Shown: positions 35,266 through 45,828 of the stretch, in pieces | Numbering within the stretch: position 1 is the first letter of the stretch | Layout of the letters: each line of letters begins with the position of its first letter | Assembly (NCBI RefSeq): GCF_914767665.1 | Contig: NC_059502.1 | Location: 10,168,001 to 10,232,000, forward strand | Direction of reading: 5' to 3' | Length of the DNA: 64,000 nucleotides | From: Harmonia axyridis | Lineage: Eukaryota; Arthropoda; Insecta; Coleoptera; Coccinellidae | Notes under the pieces: model-generated | Database searches by the model: none | What the model was told of the DNA's origin: nothing | What the model saw: the letters and a program-made list of their open reading frames with translations, nothing else | Made by a program: the position numbers and the translations under genes

Positions 35266-35680
35266 ACATATCTTTACCAGGACTAGGTTTTCACGCAGGT
35301 AGCTATAGCTCCCCACTTGGTGATGTTGGTTGTTGACCGAAAACCCATTGGGTCTTCCTGCGGAAACCACGAATTTACGGCTGGCTTCTGTTGTGGACTT
35401 CGTTTGCTTGTTGTTTTTCTTCAAGTGTTGCTCATCTAGCACTTTTTCACCGTACTGATAAGGGCCGAAAGCCCGAAACACGGGTCTACGGTTAACACTT
35501 CTCCTGAGGGCATGTCCAATATTCTTTTTCCGTGCTTTATAATTTGACCCTCGATAACCTTTCCACATATCTTTACCAGGACTAGGTTTTCACGCAGGTA
35601 GCTACAGCTTCCCATGTGGTGATGTTGGTTGTTGCCCGAAAACCCATTGGGTCTTCCTGCGGAAACCACAAATGGACTCT
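35266..35680 (+). repeat. Ribozyme repeat array, plus-oriented units
   Basis: One full 303-bp unit (ACATATCTTTACCAGG at 35266 to the same block at 35569) followed by about 112 bp of a second unit, ending at CGGAAACCACAAATGG. It is the inverted partner of 34895-35265, making a head-to-head array. Confidence 0.92.
35449..35492 (+). ncRNA. Hammerhead ribozyme H3, core mutated
   Basis: Same layout as H1: ACCGTA and TACGGT as stem I, GGGC/GCCC as stem II, GAAA, GTC. Two changes: the core reads CTGATAA instead of CTGATGA, replacing the G at position 8 that acts in catalysis, and stem III is CACGGG instead of CACGTG. By established hammerhead biochemistry the G8 change should abolish or cripple cleavage. 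Confidence 0.88.
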
Positions 35681-36479
35681 TAGTGAAAGCACATTCTAGA
35701 ATTTTGACATAACAATTCAGCCAACAATTTATGTTGTCGTCCAGAAAATTATCGCTTTTGCTACTAGATACATAATGTCTTATCATTTGCACTAGTAATT
35801 AATGTATACTCTTATTTCTAACTAGAAATTCATCATACTGTCATTGTTCATACAATGCTATCGTTACTTGGGACGTCTTATTTGCTTCATCAGAAAGTTG
35901 CATTTTTCTCACTGCCGAAGTAGTCACTTCAAGTGAGGTCGTGCAGAAAAAACGTTTTTGAAATTCAGGTGGTAGATATCTCATAACAGTAATTATATCG
36001 AAAGCAATTAGAAGGAATTATCCTCATGACCATCAACGAAAATGGTAAACCCTCAAAAAGGTTAATTTGCTTGAGAATAACCAGTTAAAATTCATGTCTG
36101 TTTGAAGACTGTTTGTGCTGAATAACAATTAGGCTGCTTCAGCAGACAAAAACACACATTTCAACCACCTATCCGAATGGAACAGGGCAGAGGATGCAGA
36201 AAAACAACCGCAGTTTAATTAAAATTTCCTCTTTGCTATATTTTAGATAATGATAGGACACATATTTAACCTGTCCAGAAAATGTTACGCACTTGTGTTG
36301 AATTTTTTTTCGTAGTAATAAACGATGTTGAATTTTTGGGAGGTTTTAGCTAACGCCGCTACTTTCATGGAAATGGGAATTGCAGGGTGTATTCGATCCT
36401 ACCCTCCACATATAGTACAATTTTTTTTTTTTTTGAGCCACGATGTCTGTATTCACGAATTTTGAGCCAAAGTGATATT
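35681..36479. other. No gene seen
   Basis: No gene recognised. A T-run of 15 or so lies near 36421. Confidence 0.5.
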
Positions 36480-36605
36480 TTTGTGTTGATATGTGACAAT
36501 GCATGAAACATGGATCAACAACTACACTCCTGAGTTGAATTGAACTTTAGCTGCGTGGAAAGCCGTCAAAAGCGACCAAAATCACAAATGTCAACTGTCA
36601 GGAAA
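36480..36605 (+). pseudogene. Mariner transposase scrap
   Basis: The reading Y-V-T-M-H-E-T-W-I-N-N-Y-T-P-E matches the first catalytic region of mariner transposases (Y-V-T-M-D-E-T-W), with the catalytic Asp changed to His and a stop six codons on. Nucleotide similarity to the copy at 13700-13760 is visible. No ends found. Confidence 0.7.
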
Positions 36606-37315
36606 TGAATAACATTGATCGAGTCATTGTTTTGCTCGCACAGCCTTTTTTCACAAGCCTTAAAAAATATATTTCATTTCTAGCGCCGTATCTTCTTAAC
36701 ACAACGAATGAAATCCAAGAAATGACAATAACTTCCAATGTTATGTCTACATACTTCGACCGATAAGGTCCTGTGTAATAACAGTTGTACTGTGCCATAC
36801 ACTCGAGATGCCTCGTTGCTTTTCTTATCGAGAAACAATATCCTGTGGATGTCGTACTATTGGAATTGAAATAAAAGGAAACTTTCCATTCGGATGAGTG
36901 AACGATATGAAGAAATGGCTGGATATATTGTCAACGAGACATGGGTTGAGAAGCGGAAGAATGAGAAGATATAGAATAATATAGGCGTTATAGATGAGAT
37001 ATTGTTGCCTTCTTTCACTCTGTGTCTCTTCTCTCTATATTATATTTTGGTACTGAAAATATTTTCTCAATGGCTTATAGGGATCTATCATTCAGAAAAT
37101 GAAAACCTTCAGTATTTGATGAACGAATCCTGCTATTTCCTATTGAATATTGACTTGTTAATATTTTCCAATAACACCTGTATGATATTTCTATAGCATT
37201 CAGAAGGAGAATTCTAAGATGTTGAATTGTTCTATCTGAATTTCATTATCAGATTACTCATTCTAATAAAAAAAGGCAAATTCAAAAGGAAGCCTTTGTT
37301 TTATAAAATACCTAC
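36606..37315. other. No gene seen
   Basis: No gene recognised; a 64-codon frame at 37002-37196 is unsupported. Confidence 0.5.
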
Positions 37316-38243
37316 CATAGAGTAATAAACATAGATAGAGAGAGTATAAGCAAAATGACGCCAACATGATAAGATTACATTGTCGGATTTTGATATATTG
37401 TCATATCCACAATTTTACTATATCGTTATGAAAGTAAAGGGTGTTTTTTTAGAGCTGTACAACTTTAAATTGCAATAAAACAACGATGGATTATTCGATT
37501 GACATGAATTTTATTTATCCGCAAGATAATCTTGTGGCATTACATTTTAAATATGATTTCTGGCATATGACCGCCACGGCTGGCTCCAATCTGGACGTCC
37601 AATTTTCGATGACTTTTTCCAACATTTGTGGCCGTATATCGGCAATAACACGGCGAATATTGTCTTCCAAATGATAAATTGCCAAACCAAACTAAGGGTA
37701 AATCACTTGACAGCTGTTAAATCGGTCGTCATCTTGAACAGTAATGCCAACTTAAAGTTATATACCTCGAAAAAAAACACCCTATACATTATAGATATTG
37801 AATAAAATATATTTATTTGAGTGATTCTCAATTAAATATGCAAATTTGAATATTCGGAATCCGATATTTTTTTAATTGTCGAATTTATAGTAAGCAGAAT
37901 ATTTATTATTTTCTGTATCTATACCTGCTGAACTCTGCGGTTTGGCAACTATTGCTCTACTAGTCTCATCCGTTATTTCACGTTGTTTGGCGCGCTTGAA
38001 GTTTGTTTTCTGAATTTCTGATATATTTAGGTATTCATCTCAATATATTTTGAATTGATTTGAAACGATGATTCACTATGGGACATAGGAAGTGCGTTCT
38101 TTGTGGAGAAACTCGTGATTTGAGTGAAATATCGTATCACTGATTTGCCGCGCGCTTCATGTCAAATTTGATAGATCATGTTGGGGACAAAATTTTCTTA
38201 TTAAAAATGACATATACTCCCTCTATTTATGTTTATTACTCTG
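37316..38243. mobile_element. ~580-bp inverted-terminal-repeat element M4 with nested mariner derivative
   Basis: Copy in the same direction as M3, split by a 348-bp insertion (37437-37784). Left end CATAGAGTAATAAAC, right end the complement of CAGAGTAATAAAC. The family reading frame starts at 38079: M-G-H-R-K-C-V-L-C-G-E-T, ending at a stop after Y-H. Flanks read ATACCTACC (37308-37316) and ATACCCACC (38246-38254), a candidate decayed target duplication. Confidence 0.88.
37437..37784 (-). mobile_element. 348-bp MITE-like derivative of the DD41D mariner
   Basis: Both ends match the DD41D family (AAGGGTGTTTTTTT at one end, its complement at the other), flanked by TA at 37435-37436 and 37785-37786. 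The inside joins the C-terminal coding end directly to the 5' leader near 37672, deleting nearly all of the transposase. It is inserted in element M4, so it is younger than M4. Confidence 0.9.
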
Positions 38244-39000
38244 ACATACCCACCAAATTCTCAAAATTCATCATCAAAAATCTTTTTGATTCACTCATAT
38301 TACACAATTTAATACAATATTACTTATAAATACAAAAAGTTAAGAGATTCATTTGAAATATTCCATTCCAATAATACTTTCACGGATCTATGACAGCGAA
38401 AATCATAAGATCCCGTACATTATCCAACGTCGAAATGAACAAGTGCAAAGAGAAACATTAACGTCGCTTGCTAGAATTTTTTTTCATCCATCCAACAACA
38501 TGAGTTCGGTTTCCCTGGTGAAATCGACAACTGCAATAAATGAGAAAGCAAGGACTGAAACCCCAATAGGGGAATTCTCTTCTGTATGCCCGAAAAACCT
38601 ACGACATTAATGTCATAAGCGTTGAACATTCGAATATAACGCGCATTAAAATCAGTCTACCGTGACCTCGGCTAGCTAGATTCGAGGGTTCGACATCCCA
38701 ATATTAAGCATTAATATCTTTATCATTGTTATGGCTTAAGGGGGTTGATGTGTAGGTTATGGTCAGAAATGGGTTCATTATGGGTTTAGGTGTCATGGTG
38801 ACGAGAATGAGATCATCGGAAATATAGTGGTGTATATTGCAACGTTTATTATGCATGGAAATGCTGCAGTTAGTATCTATTTGAAGACCTTGTTCAGACA
38901 GTTATTGCATTTTTTTAGCTGTAACTTTATTTTCGTAATAACATTTCCGATCAAGATGAGATTTAAAATTTCAATTTCAAGTTTCTTGCAGAATTGCGTA
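38244..39000. other. No gene seen
   Basis: No gene recognised; frames at 38353-38610 and 38827-39063 are unsupported. Confidence 0.5.
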
Positions 39001-39008
39001 TTGATAAA

Positions 39009-40201
39009 TAGGGATTCACGGCTTGGCTTGATTTTCAAGTTACTTGGATTGAGCTTGACTTGATTTCAATCTCGAGTCAAGCAGTAGTTTTTCAATCTCA
39101 AATTAAGTCAAGTATTTATTCATCAAGTATTTGAATCATATCAAGCTTCTTGATTTTCAGCAGTTTTATTGTGTACATCAATAATAGTTATTTATAATAC
39201 AAGTGCAGCCTTCTGTACGAGTATTATACATTATTTTCTCTAATTCATTTCATTTTTATCGAAATTTATGAAATATTTCCATAAATATCATTTAGTGATG
39301 TTTGCATTGAAAAATGTTGGTTGGCAGAACTGATTTCTTTAAGGCAAATTGATGAATTGACAGATAAAGCCGTGGCGGAATGTTCGTAGTACCAACATAT
39401 AATAATAAAATATAACCATGAAAACTGTGCGTTTCTGATATATTCTCGCACGATTTTGTTCTACAAGATGTGGAAGAATAAACGGAATAACCACAGAATT
39501 AGAGAAAAAAAATTATAAAATGTGAAGGAACCTTGCAAAAAACATTTTTATTAATCAAACTTATTGTATAAAAGAACCGAAAATATCAACATTTTGAAAT
39601 AGAAACATAAATTAAATCACTATAAATTATAACAAAATTAAAATAACAGAAAAAATAACTTTCTTAATATTGACAAACTCCAGGCTTTGTTTGATTTACT
39701 AATTTTCTATCCTCGATCTAAAACACATGAGGCATCTTATAGATTTGTCGCCTTACCAATTGCGGGTTTTTGTAACTGTAAGAGCAGCTCTGCAAAATTG
39801 TCTTTCAACAGGAGCTAAAGATGCTGGCGTTGATTAAAAATTACTTGGCCATTTCGGCCAAGTTTGGAAAGATATTTCTGAAACTACCGAAATCTACCAA
39901 TAGATTTCAAAAAAATGTGAGAAAACTACTAATAAAGTCACACTGGCGAATGCTTCAGTTTATGAGCGCTCGAGGAATCCCCTTATTTGGTCTAAGCGCG
40001 CAACATATTGCATAGATATATGCCGTGCGACGCGTGCATATCAAGCTCAAGTAATATCAAGTAGCTTGATATCAATTCAAGCAATAAATATCTAAAATCA
40101 ACTCAAGTCATACTCAAGTATGTACATTATTTTTCATGAGCTTGATTTTCAAGTCAAGTAGTTGGTTAAAATGGCGAGCTACTTGGCTTGATGAATCCCT
40201 A
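39009..40201. mobile_element. hAT-like non-autonomous element, complete
   Basis: 1193 bp bounded by TAGGGATTCA and its complement TGAATCCCTA. Perfect 8-bp direct duplications TTGATAAA flank it (39001-39008 and 40202-40209), the signature of hAT transposition. Subterminal regions are full of short CAAGTCAAG / CTTGACTTG motifs on both strands. A segment at about 39178-39515 also occurs separately at 52346-52790 and is absent from the second hAT copy at 50708, so it is an insertion or an alternative cargo. No transposase frame. Confidence 0.92.
39178..39515 (+). repeat. Repeat Y, copy inside the hAT-like element
   Basis: Matches 52346-52790 closely, including the GATATATTCTCGCACGATTT and GAAAAATGTTGGTTGGCAGA blocks. 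Open frames in both directions (minus 39451-39266; the plus frame is longer in the other copy) exist but resemble no family I know. Confidence 0.8.
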
Positions 40202-40209
40202 TTGATAAA

Positions 40210-41454
40210 CCATAGAAAAAGCAGAACACCGAGAAAAGAATCGGTGACAGCAAATCCCACGAAATGGATATTTTGCAAGTAGGTACCTAATCATAAAAAA
40301 ATAATTTCAAGCTTTATGAAAATATTCATATTGATCGCATCATTAGAATCATAGAAAATTCAAGCCAAATATGTCGAAAGAATCAAGAAAGCACTGTTGT
40401 AAAGCCTTGAGGAGTATTTGGGCGAGAATTCAATTATTTATATGTGCTTTATCGTTTTCTCAAACAAAAAAATTTCCGGAGAAATAAAAATGACATTTTG
40501 TTGGAAGTGTCACAAATTCTATGGTTTCATGGCATGTCACTTCACGAATCTACTTTATGTTTATGAATTAACGTTCTTAATATTCACGAGAAATTTAGTT
40601 GAATTACTTGAATACGAATCTGTTCAAATGCACTCCACGTCAGTGCTTCTCTCAATTTTAATGGAATAACCTAAAGCCTAAAGGCGAAATGTCTTGAAAG
40701 CATATATTTCCGTAGTATCAACACTACATCTGCACTGACATATTTCTCTGAATAAGAACTTTAAAATGTTTTCATCGTCAGATGAATATTCCCTTTATAA
40801 ACTCGAATTTATTCTTTTGATATGTTGAGTTCTTTCTGAGGCGGATGCTAAATATTTTATAAACGTATTCTTCAAAGGACCTTCGTCGCACTTTTTTGCT
40901 CCAGGAAAATGAATTTTTCATCCCCGAGATATATTATTCAAAGGAAATATTTCCACCCTCCATTGCGCTGCGTTTGAAAAATTAATATGCCACTCATTAT
41001 GTATTTAAAATATAGTTCATTCATTTATGGTCGGTGTATATCATCTCGGAAATGTTAAGAGGATAGAGAAATTTATGCTGAAAGTCTTCTTTCCTCCTAG
41101 GTACCTATAGCACATGATATGTGAGTTGTTAGGTAAAAAACTCTTGGGAAGCGGTATGAATATACAACCAATAAAATGTTGTTTGTTCGTCATTTTCGAG
41201 AGCTCGTTTCCCAAACAGAATGCTTTATCATTTCGTAACGATGTAACACTTCATTCAATGTCAATTATCACTCAGTTAGAAAAAACTTTTTATAAAAATA
41301 ATTCCCAAGTACCTCTGTCGTCTCATATTATTTTTCCACTTTTTTTTGCATGGAGCTTAAAATGATTAAAATCTAAATACCGACAAAATCTCCACGCGAT
41401 TGAATCAGTATTCACGAAAAACACTACTTTTTAAAAAAATGGAAAAGATTTAGT
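40210..41454. other. No gene seen
   Basis: No gene recognised; 83-codon frames at 40418-40669 and 41114-41365 are unsupported. Confidence 0.5.
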
Positions 41455-41599
41455 TCGGATAAAGGAAAAGGCCTTCAATATAAACATGTCAGCTTATTCT
41501 GTGAACAAATACACAAACCAGTCACTGCACCTATACGGGGAGACAGAGTTCTAGCTGAGGTTTTCATCTGTACTCTTGTGTCATACGTTGATATGTATA
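41455..41599 (+). repeat. Repeat X, left half
   Basis: Matches 5200-5340, including CACAAACCAGTCACTGCAC-like and TATACGGGGAGACAGAG blocks, and stops at the same TA where a DD41D mariner begins. Confidence 0.8.
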
Positions 41600-42541
41600 T
41601 AACGAGGATTTTTTTTTGAGGTATATAACTTTAAGTTGGCATTACTGTTCAAGATGGTGACCGATTTAACAGCTGTCAAGTGATTTATTCTCAGTTTGGT
41701 TTGGCAATTCATCATGAATAGACTCACGCCTGAACAACGCTTGTAAATAGTGGAATTTCATTTCGAAAATAATGGTTCTGTGCGGAATACGTATCGCGCA
41801 CTACGTCCATTTTATTTTGTTAAGCGATGAAGCGCACTTCTGGTTGAATGACTACGTCAACAAACAAAACTGCCGCATTTGGAGTGTAGCTAATCCTCAA
41901 GTGTATGTCGAAACACCGTTACATCCAGAAAATTGGACTATTTGGTGCGCTTTATGGGCTGATGGAATCATTGGTCCGTACTTCTTCAAAATCGATGATG
42001 GCCAGAACGTTACAGTCAATGGTTATCGGTATAGAGCCATGATTACTAACTTTTTCATTCCTGAATTGAACCACCATGATGTCCAGGAGCTGTGGTTCCA
42101 ACAAGACGGCGCAACATGTCACACATCTTGTGCCACAATCGATTTATTGAAAGACACGTTTGGTGACCGCCTAATTTCACGTTCTTGACCTGTGAATTGG
42201 CCTCCAAGATCTTGTGATTTAACACCGCTAGACTACTTTCTGTGGGTCTATGTAAAGTCATTGGTCTATGCGAATAAGCCACAAACCTTTGACCAATTGG
42301 AAGACAACATTCGCCGTGTTATTGCCGATATACGGCCACAAATGTTGGAAAAAGTCATCGAAAATTGGACGTGCAGATTGGACTACATCCGAGCCAGCCG
42401 TGGCGGTCATATGCCAGAAATCATATTCAAAATGTAATGCCACAAGATTATCTTGCGGATAAATAAAATCAATGTCAATCGAATAATCCATCGTTTTTTT
42501 ATTGCAATTTAAAGTTCTATAGCTCTAAAAAAAACACCCTT
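41600..42541 (+). mobile_element. DD41D mariner-like element R2, internally deleted
   Basis: About 940 bp. Right end AAAACACCCTT followed by TA (42542-42543); left end diverged (ACGAGGATTTTTTTTT instead of AGGGTGTTTTTTT). The subterminal GAGGTATATAACTTTAA and its counterpart TTAAAGTTCTATAGCTC form the inner part of the inverted repeats. It sits on repeat X. Confidence 0.9.
41714..42437 (+). pseudogene. DD41D mariner transposase, defective
   Basis: ATG at 41714 gives M-N-R-L-T-P-E-Q-R-L and then a stop. The N-terminal segment ends at Y-R-A-L-R-P (about 41808), where the deletion joins it to the catalytic half in another frame. That half (41772-42437) shows S-D-E-A-H-F-W with the first Asp, Q-Q-D-G-A-T-C-H with the second, a TGA at 42186-42188 replacing a Gly codon, then C-D-L-T-P-L-D-Y-F with the third, 41 residues after the second. 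Copy R3 has the same stop. Confidence 0.9.
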
Positions 42542-42543
42542 TA

Positions 42544-43119
42544 CATGTAAAGCCGCACTCGACACGCCAATTCACTTTTGTGAGCACATCACTTCGTTTC
42601 GCAGTAAAAATTAAAAATATTAACTATATTGATTATTCAATTCATTTCGAGTACACTACAATCAAAATTTACAGTGGTTCTTCTAAATAGTTCGATGAGG
42701 AGTTAGAAGAAGTTGCAGTAGCTATGTTAGTGCAATATCCCCTTCGGTATATGAACCTTTTTCGAATAGGGAGTAATGTGATGAATTCCACACTTTCGTC
42801 AAATTATTACGGACAACAGAGACTGACGATAGATTTGTCATGTATTTCAAGTGCATGATGCTTCGAATTCAACACGCCCATAACCTCGACGAAAAACTGG
42901 ATTCTCTAGACCGGTAGCTGACGGTCGCCGTCAATCAGCGCCAAGTTATACTATAGCATTTTTGCTTATAGGGAAACCAGTGCTCCAGATTTTCGTTTTG
43001 AAACTTAACTCAAATAAACTAAACTATTCTTTTAAAGAAACGGTATTATTATACAAACTAGCAGAAATTTCATTAATATTCCTCTGTAATGTTTTTCAAT
43101 TTATTATGAATAATCATTC
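42544..43119. other. No gene seen
   Basis: No gene recognised. Confidence 0.5.
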
Positions 43120-43220
43120 CGAAACTTCTTCTTCTTCGTCAGTCTTCCCTTATCCACTCCTGGATAGGCCTCTTTAATGTTTCTCCATGCTGTTCTGTCC
43201 TGAGCTATCTGAAACCATCC
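43120..43220 (-). pseudogene. RTE-type 3' end fragment
   Basis: On the minus strand Q-I-A-Q-D-R-T-A-W-R-N-I-K-E-A-Y matches the C-terminal block D-R-E-A-W-K-K-L-E-E-A of the RTE fragment at 22333-23031, followed by a (GAA)n tail at about 43123-43135. Only the last ~30 codons and the tail remain, typical of a severely 5'-truncated insertion. Confidence 0.72.
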
Positions 43221-43902
43221 TTTTTATGCATATTGACCATTGGGTGATAAACGAACTGAAACTGTTCGCATCTTAAATTCCAAAAATCAAATCAATCTGA
43301 TCTAATCTCAGACTTTAAATGAGGAAATAAAACATCAAATCCAACTAGACGTAACCGCTTACAAAGGTTACATGACGTAAGTAAAGCATATAATTTTTGC
43401 AAACCATGTTTCAGAGCTCATAAAACAAGAAGTTCCGAAGAATAAACTAACACAAGTTTATACAATCCTTCGGGAGGGGTATGATGAAAGGAAACAATAT
43501 GTAGAGACACCCGGGGGAAATTCAACACAAACACAAGCCAGAAAATTGTTAACGGTGAAATGTTATTATTGTTCAGTTGAGGAACTGAAATGGATGTGAT
43601 TGCTAGATGGGAACATAAGTTCTATTTATTCTGTTACGTAGGTGTACAGTGTATTTAATGTGTACTGCATATTTACACAACGGAGAACTAACAAGTAGAA
43701 TATGGATAAAATTCGGGGGAGTGAGTTGGGATTTCCATAACGCTCAGTTAGCCAAAATTCTATTGGTGATTTCAGATGAGGAATGAATTTTTTATAGAGA
43801 CTGTTCTGACATGAACTAGCTAGATGAAAAGTTTTTTTTTTCTATAACGGGAACAGTATATGATTTTTTCCGATAAGGCTTAACAAATTGGTTAATAACC
43901 TA
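43221..43902. other. No gene seen
   Basis: No gene recognised. Confidence 0.5.
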
Positions 43903-45153
43903 ATAGGTCAATTGAAACGTCTCCGTTCTACCATAGTAAAACACATTTTTTTTGGCAAAATTTGATTTTATTATACAACATAGTTGCATTCGAGGGCGAT
44001 ACAGCGATTATAGCGATCTTCCAACTTCTTCGATACCATTTTTGTAGTACTATTTGTCTTTCGCTTGAAAATGGGCCTCAGTTTCGGCGATTACTTCTAC
44101 ATTGGCGCTAAATTTCTTTCCAGCGAGAATTTTTTTGAGGTCTGAGAACAGGAAGAAATCGCTGGGGGCCAGATCTGGCGAATACGGTGGATGCAGAAGC
44201 AATTCGAAGTCCACTTCATGCAATTTTGTCATTGTTTCATTCATTTGTGACATGGCGCCATGTCTTGATGGAACAGAACCTTTTTTTCTTCAAATGACGC
44301 TATATAATAATCGCTGTTGATAGTCTGGCCCTTTTGGAGGTAATCAATGAATATTATACCTTGCACCTCCCAGAATACCGACGCCATAACCTTGTCTTGC
44401 CAGCTGTTGTGTTTTTCCTCGCTTTGGATTCGGTTCATCGTGTGCTTTTCAATCAGCTGACTGTCGATTGGACTCCGGAGTGAAATGATGGAGACATGTG
44501 TCCATTATCACATATCCACGCAACTAAACAGCTTCAACAGCTTCAAACACTGCTCAGAATCATTAACACGAAGTTGCTTTCGATCGATTGTGAGCTCGCG
44601 CGGCACCCATTTTGCACACAGCTTTCTTATGTACAAATATTCGTGAATGATACGATGTACACGTTCAGATGATATCTTCACAATGTCTGCTATCTCGATC
44701 AACTTCACTTTACTGTGATTCAGAATCATTTTGTGAACTTTTTTGATTTTTTAGTCGGTGACAGCCTCTTTTGGGCGTCCACTGCGTTCGCCAACTTCGT
44801 TGGTCATTTCACCAAGTTTAAACTTAGCATACCAATCAATGATGGTTGATATTCCTGGTGTAGACTCCGGAAACTCTTCATCAAGCCAAGATTCTGCTTC
44901 AACTGTATCTTTTGCCTTCAACAACCAATATTTATCATCACACTATTATTTTTATTATTAAATTCTTTTTTTTCCATCTTTTCTCAAATAACAAAAGTAG
45001 ATACACTCAAAACCCAATATCTCACAAACTAATGGTCGGACTGCTATCAAATTTTGACACGTATCGTTTGAAGGTTGGTACTAACCAACAATTATATGAA
45101 TCTAATACTTGCAGCGCCATCTGTGCATCAGATGGACTTTTCAATTGGCCTAA
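43903..45153 (-). mobile_element. irritans-type mariner, full length, copy B
   Basis: 1251 bp on the minus strand, TA on both sides (43901-43902, 45154-45155), ends related to GGCCAATTGAAAAGTCCCCG but with several changes at the left end. Second member of the family at 13071-14348. Confidence 0.93.
43971..44977 (-). pseudogene. mariner transposase (irritans subfamily), inactivated
   Basis: ATG at 44977 (M-E-K-K-E-F-N), then a disrupted stretch. Recognisable blocks: T-V-E-A-E-S-W-L-D-E-E-F-P, I-I-D-W-Y-A-K-F, R-S-G-R-P-K-E-A-V-T-D followed by a stop, the helix block I-E-I-A-D-I-V-K-I-S-S-E-R-V, K-L-C-A-K-W-V-P-R-E, then H-P-P-Y-S-P-D-L-A-P-S-D near 44160. The second Asp region reads H-Q-D-M-A-P-C-H. 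Stop at 43971-43973. Several stops and frameshifts make it inactive. Confidence 0.92.
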
Positions 45154-45155
45154 TA

Positions 45156-45828
45156 GTAGCAAATTTCCGGAGACTTGATGAATTTGCAGTGCGTAGGTTG
45201 CTACTAGATTCTGATATTTATAGAGATGCCAGGAGAAAATATTAACCGTCATTGGATGTAGCTGATCATAAACTCCAATTAAATTTCCATTCATTTGGGA
45301 ATATCAAAGGAGCAATATTGAATATACATTCGACTGACGTGAGGATTATTAAACTGCATTTGAAATTGACAGCGTTCGGCTCTTTGCTCGACAGTTCACA
45401 GAGAATTTCTCGGAAACTATAGAAGCTTTATGCACGAAACTCGTAACGAAAATAGGTTAATTCAACTTGATGGAATAATATTTCACGTTGATCCTTCAAA
45501 CGGAATGAATGTGGAAGTTTTGGAATCAGGTACAAAGGCTCCCGCTTGTATTTTACAAATAGTGTATGTTGAAATTTGGTTCCTGAATAGTCCAAAATTT
45601 CATACGAGAAAGAATATTCTCTGTTTTGCGTTTGGAGAGAAAAGGAAAATGTTCAATGTAATGAAGAAGCTATTTTACTCGTGTCTTATTCTAAACTCCC
45701 AAAAGATAATGCAGCTTCATCTTTATGGCCAAAAAATACAACTGTACAGCCCCAGACAAGGAATTTTTCATGATGAAGTTGCCTTATTAATTTGACCTGT
45801 TGGAGCTTGTAGTGACTTGCTCAAACTG
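45156..45828. other. No gene confidently seen; 121-codon open frame
   Basis: A plus-strand frame at 45430-45795 (M-H-E-T-R-N-E-N-R start) is open for 121 codons. It has no signal peptide, membrane segment or motif I can name. It could be chance or part of a decayed element. Confidence 0.35.

Noticed and set aside
34865..35792. Several frames of 70-118 codons on both strands sharing similar peptides
   Set aside because: They read through the ribozyme repeat units and differ in frame between units; the repeats explain the shared peptides.
45430..45795. 121-codon frame as a possible host exon
   Set aside because: No recognisable domain or splice context; kept only as an uncalled stretch.
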